Positions 7,643-17,600 of a stretch of 64,000 nt of DNA are shown piece by piece. Position numbers and translations under genes: made by a program. Numbering within the stretch: position 1 is the first letter of the stretch; each line of letters starts with the position of its first letter. Origin of the DNA: Lactobacillus sp. LL6 (lineage in GTDB: Bacteria > Bacillota > Bacilli > Lactobacillales > Lactobacillaceae); assembly GCF_007570935.1 (NCBI RefSeq), contig NZ_VLLR01000002.1, positions 186,001 to 250,000 of the forward strand, read 5' to 3'. The notes under the pieces are model-generated. The model ran no database searches and was not told the origin of the DNA. It saw only the letters and a program-made list of their open reading frames with translations.

Positions 7643-9565
7643 ATGAAAATTAATAAAAAGTTTCTTTTCACTTCAATAGCAGCTTTATTTTTAGTACCTA
7701 CTGCTACAATAAATTCAAAACAGGTTGAAGCAAAAAGTCAAACTATTACAATAAAATCAGCTCCTGATTATGCTGCAGCTAATTACTACACTAGAAAAAA
7801 TGGTAAGTTTTCTCAAGATTATAATAGTAAAGTTTCAGCAAATAAAACTTTTAAAGTTAAAAGTAGCATTTATGATGATTCTGAAAAGATTCCCTATACT
7901 GGTTATGGAGATGAAGTAATAATTGGAAATACTAGCTTCTATTATTTAGGTGATGGTGGCTATATCAAGACAAGCAACACTCAAGGTATCGGAGAAAAAT
8001 CTGTTAAGGTTAGTCGTAATTCCTATATTTACGATAAAAATGGAAAACGATTGAAGAGTTTTCGTAATAAAAAGGCCTATTTCCCTGCTGGTACTACTAT
8101 AAAACTAACAGTTAAAAGTAAATATTATAAAACCCCATATACTTACTATAACGTTGGCAATGGGAAATATATTAAAAATTCTGATGTTTCAAAATTAGAT
8201 GGTAAAGGTGTAATGTTTATTTCGCATAATGCTTACATCTACAACAATAAAGGAAAACGCGCAAATAAAGTTACTTTGAAGACCGGTACTTTAATTAATT
8301 ACTATGGTTCAGTTAAAGATGGTAAAAGCCAATATTATTACTATGCTAATGTAGGAGAAACTAAACTTAGACATATTCCAAACTATAAAATTGGTAAAAA
8401 GTGGTTTTTCAAAATTGCAAAAAATAAATATATCAAAGCAAATAACATTAATACTATAAATGGAAAGGCACTTTTTACCAAAGGACCTATTGAAGTAACT
8501 GTTACAAGAGACACTTATTACTTAAATGATAAATTCCAAGCTACAAATAAATTAGTTAAGGCTGGTAAAACTCTTAAAGTAGATCAAGCAATTAGGCAAG
8601 GCGTAAGTGATTACACTATGGTTTATTACCATGTAGCTGGAACCAAGGATTACCTTGATAGTGACTTAGCTACTGAATACCCTAATTCTACTACAGGTCC
8701 ATATGATTGGTCGGGTGGCTCAGTTCTCTCTAAGCAATATTTGGAAGATGTAAGTTACAATGATTTACATTATAGCTTAATCAGCTTTAAAAAAGGTGTA
8801 GATCCTGTTTACTATAATTTTAATGGTGATAAAACTACTCTAAAAGTTGATGACGGGGATGACTTAGCTGCTAATGAAGCTGTATATATCTATAATTCTA
8901 AAACTAAGCAAACTGACCTTTATTACCATTTAGAAAAGTCTATCTTCATACAATGGGGAGCAGAGGATACAGGAATTGATACTGCCATCAATGATGTTTA
9001 TGTTAAAGCTAGTGATGTTGACATTAGGGGCCTTAAATTAAAACCGATAAACACTGCATCTAGTGCTGAAAAGTCAGCTAATACTGTTGCAAGTGAAAGT
9101 CAATTAACTAAATTAAAAGACTCAATTGCTGACGAAAATAGTATAAAGAAGAGTGATAAATATCGCTTAGAAACTTGGGCTAATCGTACAACTTATGATA
9201 ATGCCATTAAGAATGCTCAAGATGTTTTAAATAAAAAGACCCCTACTATGGCTTTAGTCGAGCAAGCACAATGGCAAGTTGATTTCGCTAAAAAGAATCT
9301 AAAAGGAGCTAAGATTAAAGTTAAAGATATTAATCACATAACTCCTCAAGAAGGTCAGCAAATCTTTAGCTTAATGGCGCAAAGCTATTCTGATGGACCG
9401 GGATACTATCCAATGGTTGGTCTTTATCATAAATATGCCCATAAAAATGGCTACTATCCAACTAGTGCATGGGATAATAATGAAAAGAGTGTATTTTTCT
9501 TATACAAATATAGCGGTGCTAAAAGAGAAAAAATTGACATTGCAGATTTTGCTACTGAGAAATAA
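7643..9565 (+). CDS. Secreted SLAP-domain surface protein
   Basis: This 640-residue protein begins with a typical signal peptide (KKFLFTSIAALFLVPTA), cleaved probably near VEAKSQ. Repeated lysine/tyrosine-rich units follow, with the pattern of lactobacillal S-layer SLAP domains: YIYDKNGKR, YIYNNKGKR, KYIKNSDV, KYIKANNI. These bind the cell wall without covalent anchoring. A less repetitive C-terminal part (about 480-640) has no clear family. AAAGGGG lies before the ATG and TATAAT occurs near 7595. The same architecture recurs in the protein at 27256-28602. The role is probably cell-surface; the ligand is unknown. Confidence 0.8.
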   Translation: MKINKKFLFTSIAALFLVPTATINSKQVEAKSQTITIKSAPDYAAANYYTRKNGKFSQDYNSKVSANKTFKVKSSIYDDSEKIPYTGYGDEVIIGNTSFYYLGDGGYIKTSNTQGIGEKSVKVSRNSYIYDKNGKRLKSFRNKKAYFPAGTTIKLTVKSKYYKTPYTYYNVGNGKYIKNSDVSKLDGKGVMFISHNAYIYNNKGKRANKVTLKTGTLINYYGSVKDGKSQYYYYANVGETKLRHIPNYKIGKKWFFKIAKNKYIKANNINTINGKALFTKGPIEVTVTRDTYYLNDKFQATNKLVKAGKTLKVDQAIRQGVSDYTMVYYHVAGTKDYLDSDLATEYPNSTTGPYDWSGGSVLSKQYLEDVSYNDLHYSLISFKKGVDPVYYNFNGDKTTLKVDDGDDLAANEAVYIYNSKTKQTDLYYHLEKSIFIQWGAEDTGIDTAINDVYVKASDVDIRGLKLKPINTASSAEKSANTVASESQLTKLKDSIADENSIKKSDKYRLETWANRTTYDNAIKNAQDVLNKKTPTMALVEQAQWQVDFAKKNLKGAKIKVKDINHITPQEGQQIFSLMAQSYSDGPGYYPMVGLYHKYAHKNGYYPTSAWDNNEKSVFFLYKYSGAKREKIDIADFATEK

Positions 9566-9640
9566 TTATGATGAAAACTAGCGATTTTGCTGAGCAGAGA
9601 TAAGACCAATTTTTATTAATGCTTAATAATATAAAATAGA

Positions 9641-9682
9641 TATGTCTGGGAATTTAGTTTTTCCTAGATATATTTTTTATTT
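9641..9682 (+). terminator. Terminator after SLAP protein gene
   Basis: An imperfect stem with G-U pairs (TATGTCTGGGAA / TTCCTAGATATA, 9641-9672) is followed by a T-rich tail. The rest of 9566-9898 holds a 19-codon frame at 9723-9782 with no recognisable content, and the probable hsdM promoter. Confidence 0.65.
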
Positions 9683-9898
9683 TGAATAATAGAATGTATA
9701 AAAAATATTAGGAAATTTAAAAATGAAAACATTGCAAGAATCTTTACATGGAATTAATGAAGATGAGTTTATTAGAACTTAGACGTTATACTTGCAGTAT
9801 GTAGAAAAATAGAGTAAAAAATAAACTTGTTACAAAACATTGATTAAAGGTAAAATATGACATTGTAATGTAAAACTAGTTTTTAGGAGTTTAAATAA

Positions 9899-11416
9899 AT
9901 GATTAATGGTGAATTGAAAAGTAAAATAGATAGTTTGTGGGATACATTTGCAGCTGGAGGTTTAACCAATCCTTTAAATGTTATTGAACAAATTACATAT
10001 CTAATGTTTATTAAAGATTTAGATGATTTAGATAATAACAAGAAGAAAGATAATTTGTTATTAGGACTAAATGATTACAAATCTATTTTTGATGGCGAAA
10101 TACAAATAGATGATGATTTTAGTGTAAATGGGGATGAACTAAGATGGTCAACATTTAAAGATTTTGATCCAAATAGAATGTTTAATATTGTTCAAAATGA
10201 AGTTTTTCCGTTTATTAAAAATTTGAAAAATGGGGAAGATAGTTCTTTTGCTAGACATATGAAAGATGCTACTTTTTTAATTCCTACACCTGGATTATTA
10301 TCTAAAGTAGTTGAATCATTAGATGAAATATATCGTTTAATGGATAGTGATGTGGCTAAAAGAGCTGATATTAGAGGAGATGTTTATGAATATCTGTTAG
10401 GTAAATTAGCTACAGCTGGTCGAAATGGTCAGTTTAGAACTCCACGTCATATTATTAAAATGATAGTTGAATTAATGAATCCACAAGCAGATGATAAAAT
10501 CTGTGATCCTGCTGCAGGAACTGCAGGATTTCTAGTAGAAGCAGCTGAATATCTTCAACAAGATAATAAAAAGGATAAAATTTTCTATAATAAAGAGAAT
10601 AAATATTATTTCAATAATGAAATGTTTACAGGATATGATACAGATCAAACTATGCTTCGTATCAGTGCAATGAATATGTTGACACACAGAGTAGAAAATC
10701 CCAATATTGATTATCAAGATAGTTTATCTGATCAGAATACTGATAGGGATGAATACTCTTTGATTATGGCTAATCCTCCTTTTAAAGGTAGCTTAGACTA
10801 TGATACTGTTTCTGATGATTTGCTTAAAGTCGCTAAGACAAAGAAAACTGAATTACTATTTTTAACTTTATTCCTAAAGATGTTAAGAGTAGGTGGTAGA
10901 TGTGCTTGTATTGTTCCCGATGGTGTTTTATTTGGTTCATCTAAGGCGCATAAAGCAATTAGAAAAGAATTAGTTGAAAATAATAATTTAGAAGCAGTAA
11001 TTTCAATGCCGTCCGGTGTATTTAAGCCTTATGCTGGCGTTTCAACTGCAATTTTAATTTTTACTAAGACAGGTACTGGTGGAACTGATAAAGTTTGGTT
11101 CTATGATATGACGGCTGATGGTTTTTCACTTGATGATAAGAGAACTCAAGTGAAAGAAAACGATATTCCTGATATTATTGAAAGATTTAAGCATTTAGAC
11201 AAAGAAATTGATCGTAAAAAGACTGAAAAGTCATTTATGGTAGGCAAAAAAGATATCGTTGATAATGATTATGATCTTTCAATTAACCGTTATAAGGAAA
11301 TTGAGTATAAACCAGTTGAATATCCACCAACAGAGGAGATTATTGCTGAAATTGAAAAGTTAGATAAAGAAGCAAATGACGCATTACAAGAGTTGAAAGC
11401 TCTTTTAAAAGATTAG
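9899..11416 (+). CDS. hsdM: Type I restriction-modification methyltransferase subunit HsdM
   Basis: This 505-residue N6-adenine methyltransferase has an N-terminal helical HsdM domain (1-130), the SAM-binding motif DPAAGTAGF, and the catalytic NPPF (Asn292-Phe295). A C-terminal helical tail contacts HsdS. With one HsdS it methylates an asymmetric bipartite site; adding HsdR makes a nuclease that cuts unmodified DNA. The length is normal. The ATG follows TTAGGAG. It opens the locus hsdM-hsdS-integrase-hsdS-hsdR, all on one strand. A probable promoter precedes it, with TAAAAT near 9850 and TTGTTA 18 bases before that. Confidence 0.95.
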   Translation: MINGELKSKIDSLWDTFAAGGLTNPLNVIEQITYLMFIKDLDDLDNNKKKDNLLLGLNDYKSIFDGEIQIDDDFSVNGDELRWSTFKDFDPNRMFNIVQNEVFPFIKNLKNGEDSSFARHMKDATFLIPTPGLLSKVVESLDEIYRLMDSDVAKRADIRGDVYEYLLGKLATAGRNGQFRTPRHIIKMIVELMNPQADDKICDPAAGTAGFLVEAAEYLQQDNKKDKIFYNKENKYYFNNEMFTGYDTDQTMLRISAMNMLTHRVENPNIDYQDSLSDQNTDRDEYSLIMANPPFKGSLDYDTVSDDLLKVAKTKKTELLFLTLFLKMLRVGGRCACIVPDGVLFGSSKAHKAIRKELVENNNLEAVISMPSGVFKPYAGVSTAILIFTKTGTGGTDKVWFYDMTADGFSLDDKRTQVKENDIPDIIERFKHLDKEIDRKKTEKSFMVGKKDIVDNDYDLSINRYKEIEYKPVEYPPTEEIIAEIEKLDKEANDALQELKALLKD

Positions 11417-11426
11417 AAAGGAAAAA

Positions 11427-11445
11427 CAAATTCAGGTTTGTAGGG
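11427..11445 (+). repeat. Direct repeat A, copy 1 (before first hsdS)
   Basis: CAAATTCAGGTTTGTAGGG is found exactly again at 13576-13594. Each copy lies just before a TTG start of an hsdS gene and supplies its GGG ribosome site. The outer CAAA/TTTG halves are inverted, as in small recombinase sites. Confidence 0.9.
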
Positions 11446-11451
11446 TGAGAT

Positions 11452-12561
11452 TTGATTAAAAGTTTTGTAACTCTTTTTAAAGATGTAACGAGATATGGAA
11501 CTAAAATTCCAAAAGAAGATTATTTAACTCATGGGAAAAATATAGTAATAGATCAAGGACAAGATATAATTGCAGGATATACTAATCGAACAAAAGGTTT
11601 ATTTAAAGATGTACCTGTAATAGTTTTCGGTGACCATACTAGAATAGTGAAGTATGTTGATAAACCATTTTTTTTAGGGGCTGATGGAGTAAAAGTATTA
11701 AAGGGTAAAGAAACTGATGTAAACTACAAGTATTTATACTATGCCCTTAAAAATGCCCACATTCCTAATACCGGATATAATCGACATTTTAAGTGGCTTA
11801 AAGAGGTAAAAATAAACTATCCTGATAAAGTTAAACAAAAAGATATCGTTACTATTTTAGATAACCTGAATTCTATTATTGAAGCTAAAAATAAAGAATT
11901 AAATAAATTAGATGAACTGATCAAAGCCCGATTTGTCGAGATGTTTGGGGATCCAGTTAATAATGATAAAAATTGGAAAGTACGAAATTTAAAAGAATTG
12001 ACTAATAAAATTGGATCAGGAGCTACCCCAAAAGGTGGAAAAGAAAGCTACAAAAAATCTGGGGTTTCATTTATAAGAAGTATGAATGTACATGACGGAT
12101 ACTTTGAATATAAAGATTTGGCATATATTGATACGAAACAAGCAAATCAACTTTCAAATGTTGAAATAGAATCACTTGATGTACTTATAAATATAACGGG
12201 AGCTTCAGTTGCAAGATCATGTGTAGTTCCTAATCATATATTACCTGCACGAGTAAACCAGCATGTTTCTATCGTTAGATGTAAAACTGATATATTGAAT
12301 CCTATTTTTATAAATAAATTATTTCTTAATTATTCATTCAAGAATACGTTATTATCTATTGGTTCTTCAGGTGGTGCTACTAGACAAGCTATTACCAAAC
12401 AACAATTAGAAAAATTGAAAATTATTTTACCCCCGCTTTCCCTTCAAAATGAATTCGCTGACTTCGTCCAACAAGTCGACAAATCAAAAGTTGCAGTTCA
12501 AAAGTCACTTGATGAAACTCAAAAACTTTTTGATAGCTTAATGCAAGAATATTTTGGCTAA
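11452..12561 (+). CDS. hsdS: Type I specificity subunit HsdS, copy 1
   Basis: This 369-residue subunit has two target-recognition domains (about 1-130 and 175-320). A central conserved helix (LNKLDELIKARFVEMFGDP) and a C-terminal helix (LQNEFADFVQQVDKSK) separate and close them. The two domains read the two halves of the DNA target. The start is TTG at 11452 after TAGGGTGAGA; no suitable ATG exists. The central helix DNA (11896-11955) and C-terminal helix DNA (12445-12489) recur in the second hsdS in the same direction, while the recognition domains differ. This is the copy next to hsdM and is presumably the one expressed best. Confidence 0.93.
   Translation: MIKSFVTLFKDVTRYGTKIPKEDYLTHGKNIVIDQGQDIIAGYTNRTKGLFKDVPVIVFGDHTRIVKYVDKPFFLGADGVKVLKGKETDVNYKYLYYALKNAHIPNTGYNRHFKWLKEVKINYPDKVKQKDIVTILDNLNSIIEAKNKELNKLDELIKARFVEMFGDPVNNDKNWKVRNLKELTNKIGSGATPKGGKESYKKSGVSFIRSMNVHDGYFEYKDLAYIDTKQANQLSNVEIESLDVLINITGASVARSCVVPNHILPARVNQHVSIVRCKTDILNPIFINKLFLNYSFKNTLLSIGSSGGATRQAITKQQLEKLKIILPPLSLQNEFADFVQQVDKSKVAVQKSLDETQKLFDSLMQEYFG
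11896..11955 (+). repeat. Direct repeat B, copy 1 (hsdS central helix)
   Basis: This 60-bp block encodes the conserved helix between the two recognition domains. It matches 14087-14146 with only three or four differences, in the same orientation. Exchange here would pair recognition domain 1 of one hsdS with domain 2 of the other. Confidence 0.88.
12445..12489 (+). repeat. Direct repeat C, copy 1 (hsdS C-terminal helix)
   Basis: This 45-bp block is identical to 14543-14587. It encodes QNEFADFVQQVDKSK at the end of the second recognition domain. Sequence diverges at once on the 3' side: copy 1 continues to a normal HsdS tail, and copy 2 to an unrelated short tail. Confidence 0.88.
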
Positions 12562-12606
12562 AAAATGGTTTAATAGTGAAAAGACTCTATAACTAGGAGA
12601 TTCACT

Positions 12607-13575
12607 ATGAATGAAAAATTTGTCGAAATAATAAACGAAATGGCTGAAGTGCTTAATGCAGCACAGTTAAAACGACTTCAGGAAGTAATGCTTAAACATC
12701 TGGTTGAAAGAAAAACAAGGAAAAGAAAAATTAGTAATAAAGAATATTTAGAAAAATTTCTTGAAGCTAAAAAAATGGAAGGCTGTACAGATAGAACTAT
12801 CAAATATTATAAAGTTACTATTGAACAATTATTAAGTAAAATCATTCGACCAATACGAAGAATTACTACCGAAGAAATGCGGGAGTATTTAGTAAATTAT
12901 CAAAAAATAAATAATTGTGGTAAAACTACAATTGATAATATTCGACGTAATATATCCAGTTTCTTTTCTTGGCTTGAAGAGGAAGATTATATATTAAAAA
13001 GCCCAATGAGAAGAATTCACAAAATTCGTTCAGAAAAACTTGTGAAAAATGTAATTACAGATGAAGATATTGAAAAATTAAGAGATGGTTGTTCTTGTTT
13101 ACGAGATATAGCTATGATTGATTTATTATATTCTACAGGTATACGAGTTGGAGAATTGGTAGGTTTAAATAAAAATGATATTAATTTCTCTGAACGTGAA
13201 TGTATTGTATTTGGAAAGGGAAATAAAGAGAGACGAGTATATTTTGATGCTAAGTCCAAAATTCATCTCATTAATTATTTGAAGACCAGAAAAGATAATA
13301 ATCCAGCTTTATTTGTATCATTAGATAAACCATATAATCGTTTAAAGATTAGCGGAGTAGAAATTAGACTCCGTCAACTTGGAAGAAAATTACATTTACA
13401 TAGAATTCATCCTCATAAATTTAGACGAAGTATGGCTACACGAGCTATTGATAAAGGAATGCCTATTGAACAAGTTCAGAAGATTTTAGGTCATTCACAA
13501 ATAGATACTACAATGCAATATGCAATTGTTAATCAAAATAATGTAAAAGCTGCTCATAGAAAATATATATCCTAG
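12607..13575 (+). CDS. Tyrosine recombinase inside the hsdS locus
   Basis: This 322-residue phage-integrase-family protein has an N-terminal SAM-like core-binding domain (about 45-140) and the catalytic domain. The conserved residues are visible: Arg in STGIRVGEL, His and Arg in HPHKFRRS, His in LGHSQIDTT and the Tyr of MQYA. A recombinase beside or between hsdS genes usually shuffles specificity. The ATG follows AGGAGA, and a 7-bp inverted repeat (12574-12580, 12601-12607) brackets that ribosome site. The stop ends at 13575, one base before direct repeat A copy 2. The gene would be carried on any circle excised between the direct repeats. Confidence 0.92.
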   Translation: MNEKFVEIINEMAEVLNAAQLKRLQEVMLKHLVERKTRKRKISNKEYLEKFLEAKKMEGCTDRTIKYYKVTIEQLLSKIIRPIRRITTEEMREYLVNYQKINNCGKTTIDNIRRNISSFFSWLEEEDYILKSPMRRIHKIRSEKLVKNVITDEDIEKLRDGCSCLRDIAMIDLLYSTGIRVGELVGLNKNDINFSERECIVFGKGNKERRVYFDAKSKIHLINYLKTRKDNNPALFVSLDKPYNRLKISGVEIRLRQLGRKLHLHRIHPHKFRRSMATRAIDKGMPIEQVQKILGHSQIDTTMQYAIVNQNNVKAAHRKYIS

Positions 13576-13594
13576 CAAATTCAGGTTTGTAGGG
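13576..13594 (+). repeat. Direct repeat A, copy 2 (before second hsdS)
   Basis: An exact 19-bp match to 11427-11445, starting at the base after the integrase stop and giving the second hsdS its ribosome site before the TTG at 13601. Confidence 0.9.
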
Positions 13595-13600
13595 GAAGAA

Positions 13601-14653
13601 TTGAATAGAACTTATACTAAATTAGGAGATATTGCAACATATACTAATGGTTATGCATTTAAACCTAAAGACCGTGGCAGTAAGGGATTACCAATTATTC
13701 GTATCCAGGATCTGACGGGAAGTGTAGAGGATAAAGGTTACTATAATGGAAAGTATCCAGCTAATATTGAGATAAATAATGGTAATGTGTTAATTTCTTG
13801 GTCTGCAAGTCTCGGAATATATGTTTGGAATGGTGGAAAAGCTTTATTAAATCAACATATTTTTAAAGTTGAATTTAATAAAAAAGAAATAAATAGAGAC
13901 TATTTTGTATACGCTGTTAAATATAATTTAAGTAAAATGAAGCAGTTAACACATGGTGCAACAATGAAGCATGTGACAAAAAAGGATTTTGAAAACGTAA
14001 CAATTCCTTATCCTTCATTAAGTGAACAGAAAAAAATGGCATTTGTTTTAAATATGGTGAATAAATCACTTAGTTTAAAATTACAAGAATTAAATAAACT
14101 TGATGAACTGATCAAAGCCCGATTTGTCGAGATGTTTGGAGATCCAATTTGTAATTCATTAAATAAACCAGTAGACTTTTTTATAAATGTGGTGAAATTA
14201 CAAAGAGGATATGATTTACCTGTTAAAAAAAGAAATTCAAATGGTGATATTCCGGTTTTTGGTTCAAATGGAGTTTTAGGATATCATACTGAATTTAAAG
14301 CTAAGCATGGCATAATTACAGGTAGATCAGGAACTATTGGCAATGTTTATAGAGAAGATGGTAAATATTGGCCATTAAATACATCTTTATTTTCTGTAGA
14401 CACACATGGTAATAATATTGTGTATTTACAGTATTTATTACAAATGTTTCGCTTAGAGCGGTTTTATAATGGTGCTGGAGTTCCTACACTGAATAGAAAC
14501 GATGTACATAAACAAAAAATTATTAGGACACCTTTAGAACTCCAAAATGAATTCGCTGACTTCGTCCAACAAGTCGACAAATCAAAATTTGAAAATATAG
14601 TATACTTAAATAAAAAACTTTTAAGTAAAATTATAAATAAAATTGGGAGATAG
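13601..14653 (+). CDS. hsdS: Type I specificity subunit HsdS, copy 2
   Basis: This 350-residue subunit has the same plan as the first: recognition domain 1 (about 5-145, starting TKLGDIATYTNGYAF), shared central helix, recognition domain 2 (about 180-310, with FGSNGVLGYH and GRSGTIGNVY) and shared C-terminal helix. The final residues (ENIVYLNKKLLSKIINKIGR) differ from copy 1 and are a little shorter. It starts with TTG at 13601 behind direct repeat A. Both recognition domains differ from those of copy 1, so it should read another DNA target. It is intact and could be expressed where it stands. Confidence 0.92.
   Translation: MNRTYTKLGDIATYTNGYAFKPKDRGSKGLPIIRIQDLTGSVEDKGYYNGKYPANIEINNGNVLISWSASLGIYVWNGGKALLNQHIFKVEFNKKEINRDYFVYAVKYNLSKMKQLTHGATMKHVTKKDFENVTIPYPSLSEQKKMAFVLNMVNKSLSLKLQELNKLDELIKARFVEMFGDPICNSLNKPVDFFINVVKLQRGYDLPVKKRNSNGDIPVFGSNGVLGYHTEFKAKHGIITGRSGTIGNVYREDGKYWPLNTSLFSVDTHGNNIVYLQYLLQMFRLERFYNGAGVPTLNRNDVHKQKIIRTPLELQNEFADFVQQVDKSKFENIVYLNKKLLSKIINKIGR
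14087..14146 (+). repeat. Direct repeat B, copy 2 (hsdS central helix)
   Basis: This is the partner of 11896-11955, in the same orientation and 2191 bp away. A crossover with copy 1 removes the second half of hsdS 1, the integrase and the first half of hsdS 2. Confidence 0.88.
14543..14587 (+). repeat. Direct repeat C, copy 2 (hsdS C-terminal helix)
   Basis: Identical to 12445-12489 over 45 bp, 2098 bp away and in the same orientation. Synonymous positions are conserved too, which suggests recent exchange rather than protein constraint alone. Confidence 0.88.
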
Positions 14654-14658
14654 TAAGT

Positions 14659-17600
14659 ATGACTAATTTTGATTATTTGTTAAATGAGTCACAATTTAAA
14701 GACTTTGTAAAAATAGCAATAATGGCAGAGAAAATGGCTACTATTGAACCAGCAAGTTCAATAATTAATTGTCGACGTTCAATGGAACTAGCAATAAAGT
14801 GGATGTATTCAGTAGATGCAGATTTGACAACCCCATATCAAGATAAGTTAGTAACTTTGATGAATACAATAGATTTTAAAGATATTGTTGATGAAACTAC
14901 TTGGCAAGGATTAGAACTAATTCGTCGTCTAGGAAACGTTGCAGTACATACTAATAAAAAAGTTACATCTGATGAAGCAGTTCTATGTTTAAAAGCATTA
15001 CATAGTTTTTTTGATATGCTTGATTATTGTTATGGAAGCAATTATCAAAAAAAGGACTTTGATAAATCAATTATTGGAAAATATCAATTAGAATTTATTC
15101 CTGACATAGCTAAAGAGGCAACAATTTCTTTGGAAACTCTTACTAATAAGAATAAACCTTTGCAAAAGTCAATGACTGCTCAAAGAAAGGCCCAAAGAGA
15201 CACTTACAATCCCAAACCATTTGGAATTTCAGAATATAAAACTAGAAAGATTTATATAGATGCGATGTTAGCAGAAGCTGGTTGGGTTGAAGGAGAGAAT
15301 TGGGTAAATGAAGTAGAACTTAAAGGTATGCCAAATAAATCTGGTAAGGGTTTTGCTGATTATGTATTATATGATGATGCGTATCAACCACTTGCAGTTA
15401 TTGAAGCTAAAAGAACTTGTAAAGATGTTGCTGTTGGTCGTCAACAAGCCAAGCTATATGCAGATTTAATAGAAAAACAATATGGGCGAAGACCAATTGT
15501 ATTTTTAAGCAATGGATTTGAAACTCGAATTATTGATAATAAATATCCTGAAAGACGAGTGTCATCTATTTATTCTAAACGTGACTTAGAAAAGCTATTT
15601 AATTTACAAAAGGTTCGCCGACCATTAGCCGATATTAAAGTAGATAATAATATTGCAGGCCGTTATTATCAAAAAGCAGCTATTCAAGCTACATGTGAAA
15701 GTTTTTCTGATGAAAATAGACGTAAAGCTTTATTAGTTATGGCCACTGGATCAGGTAAAACTAGAACTGCTGTAGGACTAGTGAAAGTTTTACTAAATGC
15801 AGGTTGGATTAAACATGTTTTATTTTTAGCAGATAGAGATGCACTAGTAACTCAAGCAAAGAGAAGTTTTACTAATTTGTTGCCTAGCTTATCAACAACA
15901 AACTTAGTAAAAGATAAGAAAAACTATAATGCCCGTTGTGTATTTTCAACATATGCAACAATGATGAATGTAATTGATAGTGCTACAGATGATGAAAATA
16001 AAAAGCTCTATACTGCTGGACATTTTGATTTAATAATTGTCGATGAAGCTCACCGTTCAATTTATAATAAGTATAAAAATATATTTACTTATTTTGATTC
16101 ACTTTTAGTTGGATTAACAGCTACGCCAAAGGATGATATTGATAAAAATACCTATTCTATTTTTAATTTAGAGGATGGTGTGCCGACTTATGGATATAAT
16201 CTTGCTCAAGCAGTAAAAGATGGATATTTGGTTCCATATAAGTCTATTGAAACTCAATTGAACTTTATGGAAAATGGAATTAGTTATGACGAATTAACAT
16301 CGCAAGAAAAAGAAGAATACGAAGAAACTTTTACCACTGAAAACGGTAAATTACCTAAAAAAATTGATTCCGGTAAACTAAACAAATGGTTATTTAATAG
16401 AGATACAATTTGTCAAGTTTTAAATAAAGTAATGGAACAAGGATTAAAAGTTAATTATGGAGAAAAAATAGGTAAAACCATTATTTTTGCTAAAAATCAT
16501 CAACATGCTGAAGAAATTTTGAAAGTTTTTGAAGAAGAATATCCTCAGTATTATAAAAAAAGTAATGGTCAGCCATACGCAATGGTAATTGATAATTATA
16601 CTAATTATTCCCAAAGTGCAATTGATGAGTTTTCAGATCCTAAAAAATTACCTCAAATTGCTATTTCAGTTGATATGTTAGACACAGGAATTGATATTCC
16701 TGAATGTTTGAACTTAGTATTTTTCAAAAAGGTAATGAGTAGAGCTAAGTTTTTTCAAATGATTGGTCGAGGGACTCGTATATGCCCTCTTTTAATGGAT
16801 GGAAAAGATAAGCAGGAATTTTATATTTTTGATTTTTGTGATAATTTTAAATTTTTTCGTATGAAAAAAGGAAATGAACCAGGAATTCAAGAAACATTGC
16901 AAAGTGCGTTATTTAACTTGAAGTTAGAATTGGTTCGACAACTACAAGAAAAGTCATATCAAATTAAGGAATTTGATAAATATAGACAAAATCTAGTTAA
17001 TTGCTTAGTTAAAAAAGTTAAGGAATTAAATAGACAAAATTTTGCTGTTAAACAACATCTTGCATATGTCGATAAATTTTCTAATATTGAAAATTATAAC
17101 AATCTAACATATGAAGATATTTTAGGGATAAAAAAAGAATTGGCACCTTTAATTTTACCTGATGATGATGAAGTTAATGCATTACGATTCGATGCTTTAA
17201 TTTACAAGATGGAATTAGCTAAAATATCTGAAAAATCATATGGTCGATTGAAAACAGACTTGTGTAATAAGGTTTCTCAATTAAAGAAATTATCGAGTAT
17301 TCCACAAGTTAAAGAAAAATTTGAATTAATAGAGTACATATTGGAAGATGATTATCTAAAACAGGCAAATATAAAAGATTTAGAATATATTAGAAAGAAT
17401 ATTAGGGAGTTAATACAATATTTACCAAAAAAGAGTATAATTTATCATACTGATTTTGCTGATAGTATTTTGGATACTTCTATTCATGAAGCTAATCTTG
17501 AAAATAACTCTTTGGAGAATTATAGAGCCAAGGTTGAATTCTATATTAAGCAGCATCAAGGTGAAGAATTAATTCTTAAAGTTAAAGATAACGCACCTTT

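Noticed and set aside
9723-9782. 19-codon frame before hsdM
   Set aside because: Too short to judge; it lies in the hsdM upstream region and its frame ends at once.
13017-13259. Minus-strand frame inside the integrase gene
   Set aside because: It is antisense to a catalytic domain with clear motifs; no start signal.
11427-14653. Classical hsdS inversion system
   Set aside because: The expected inverted copies were looked for; all shared blocks are in direct orientation, so simple inversion cannot work within this locus.
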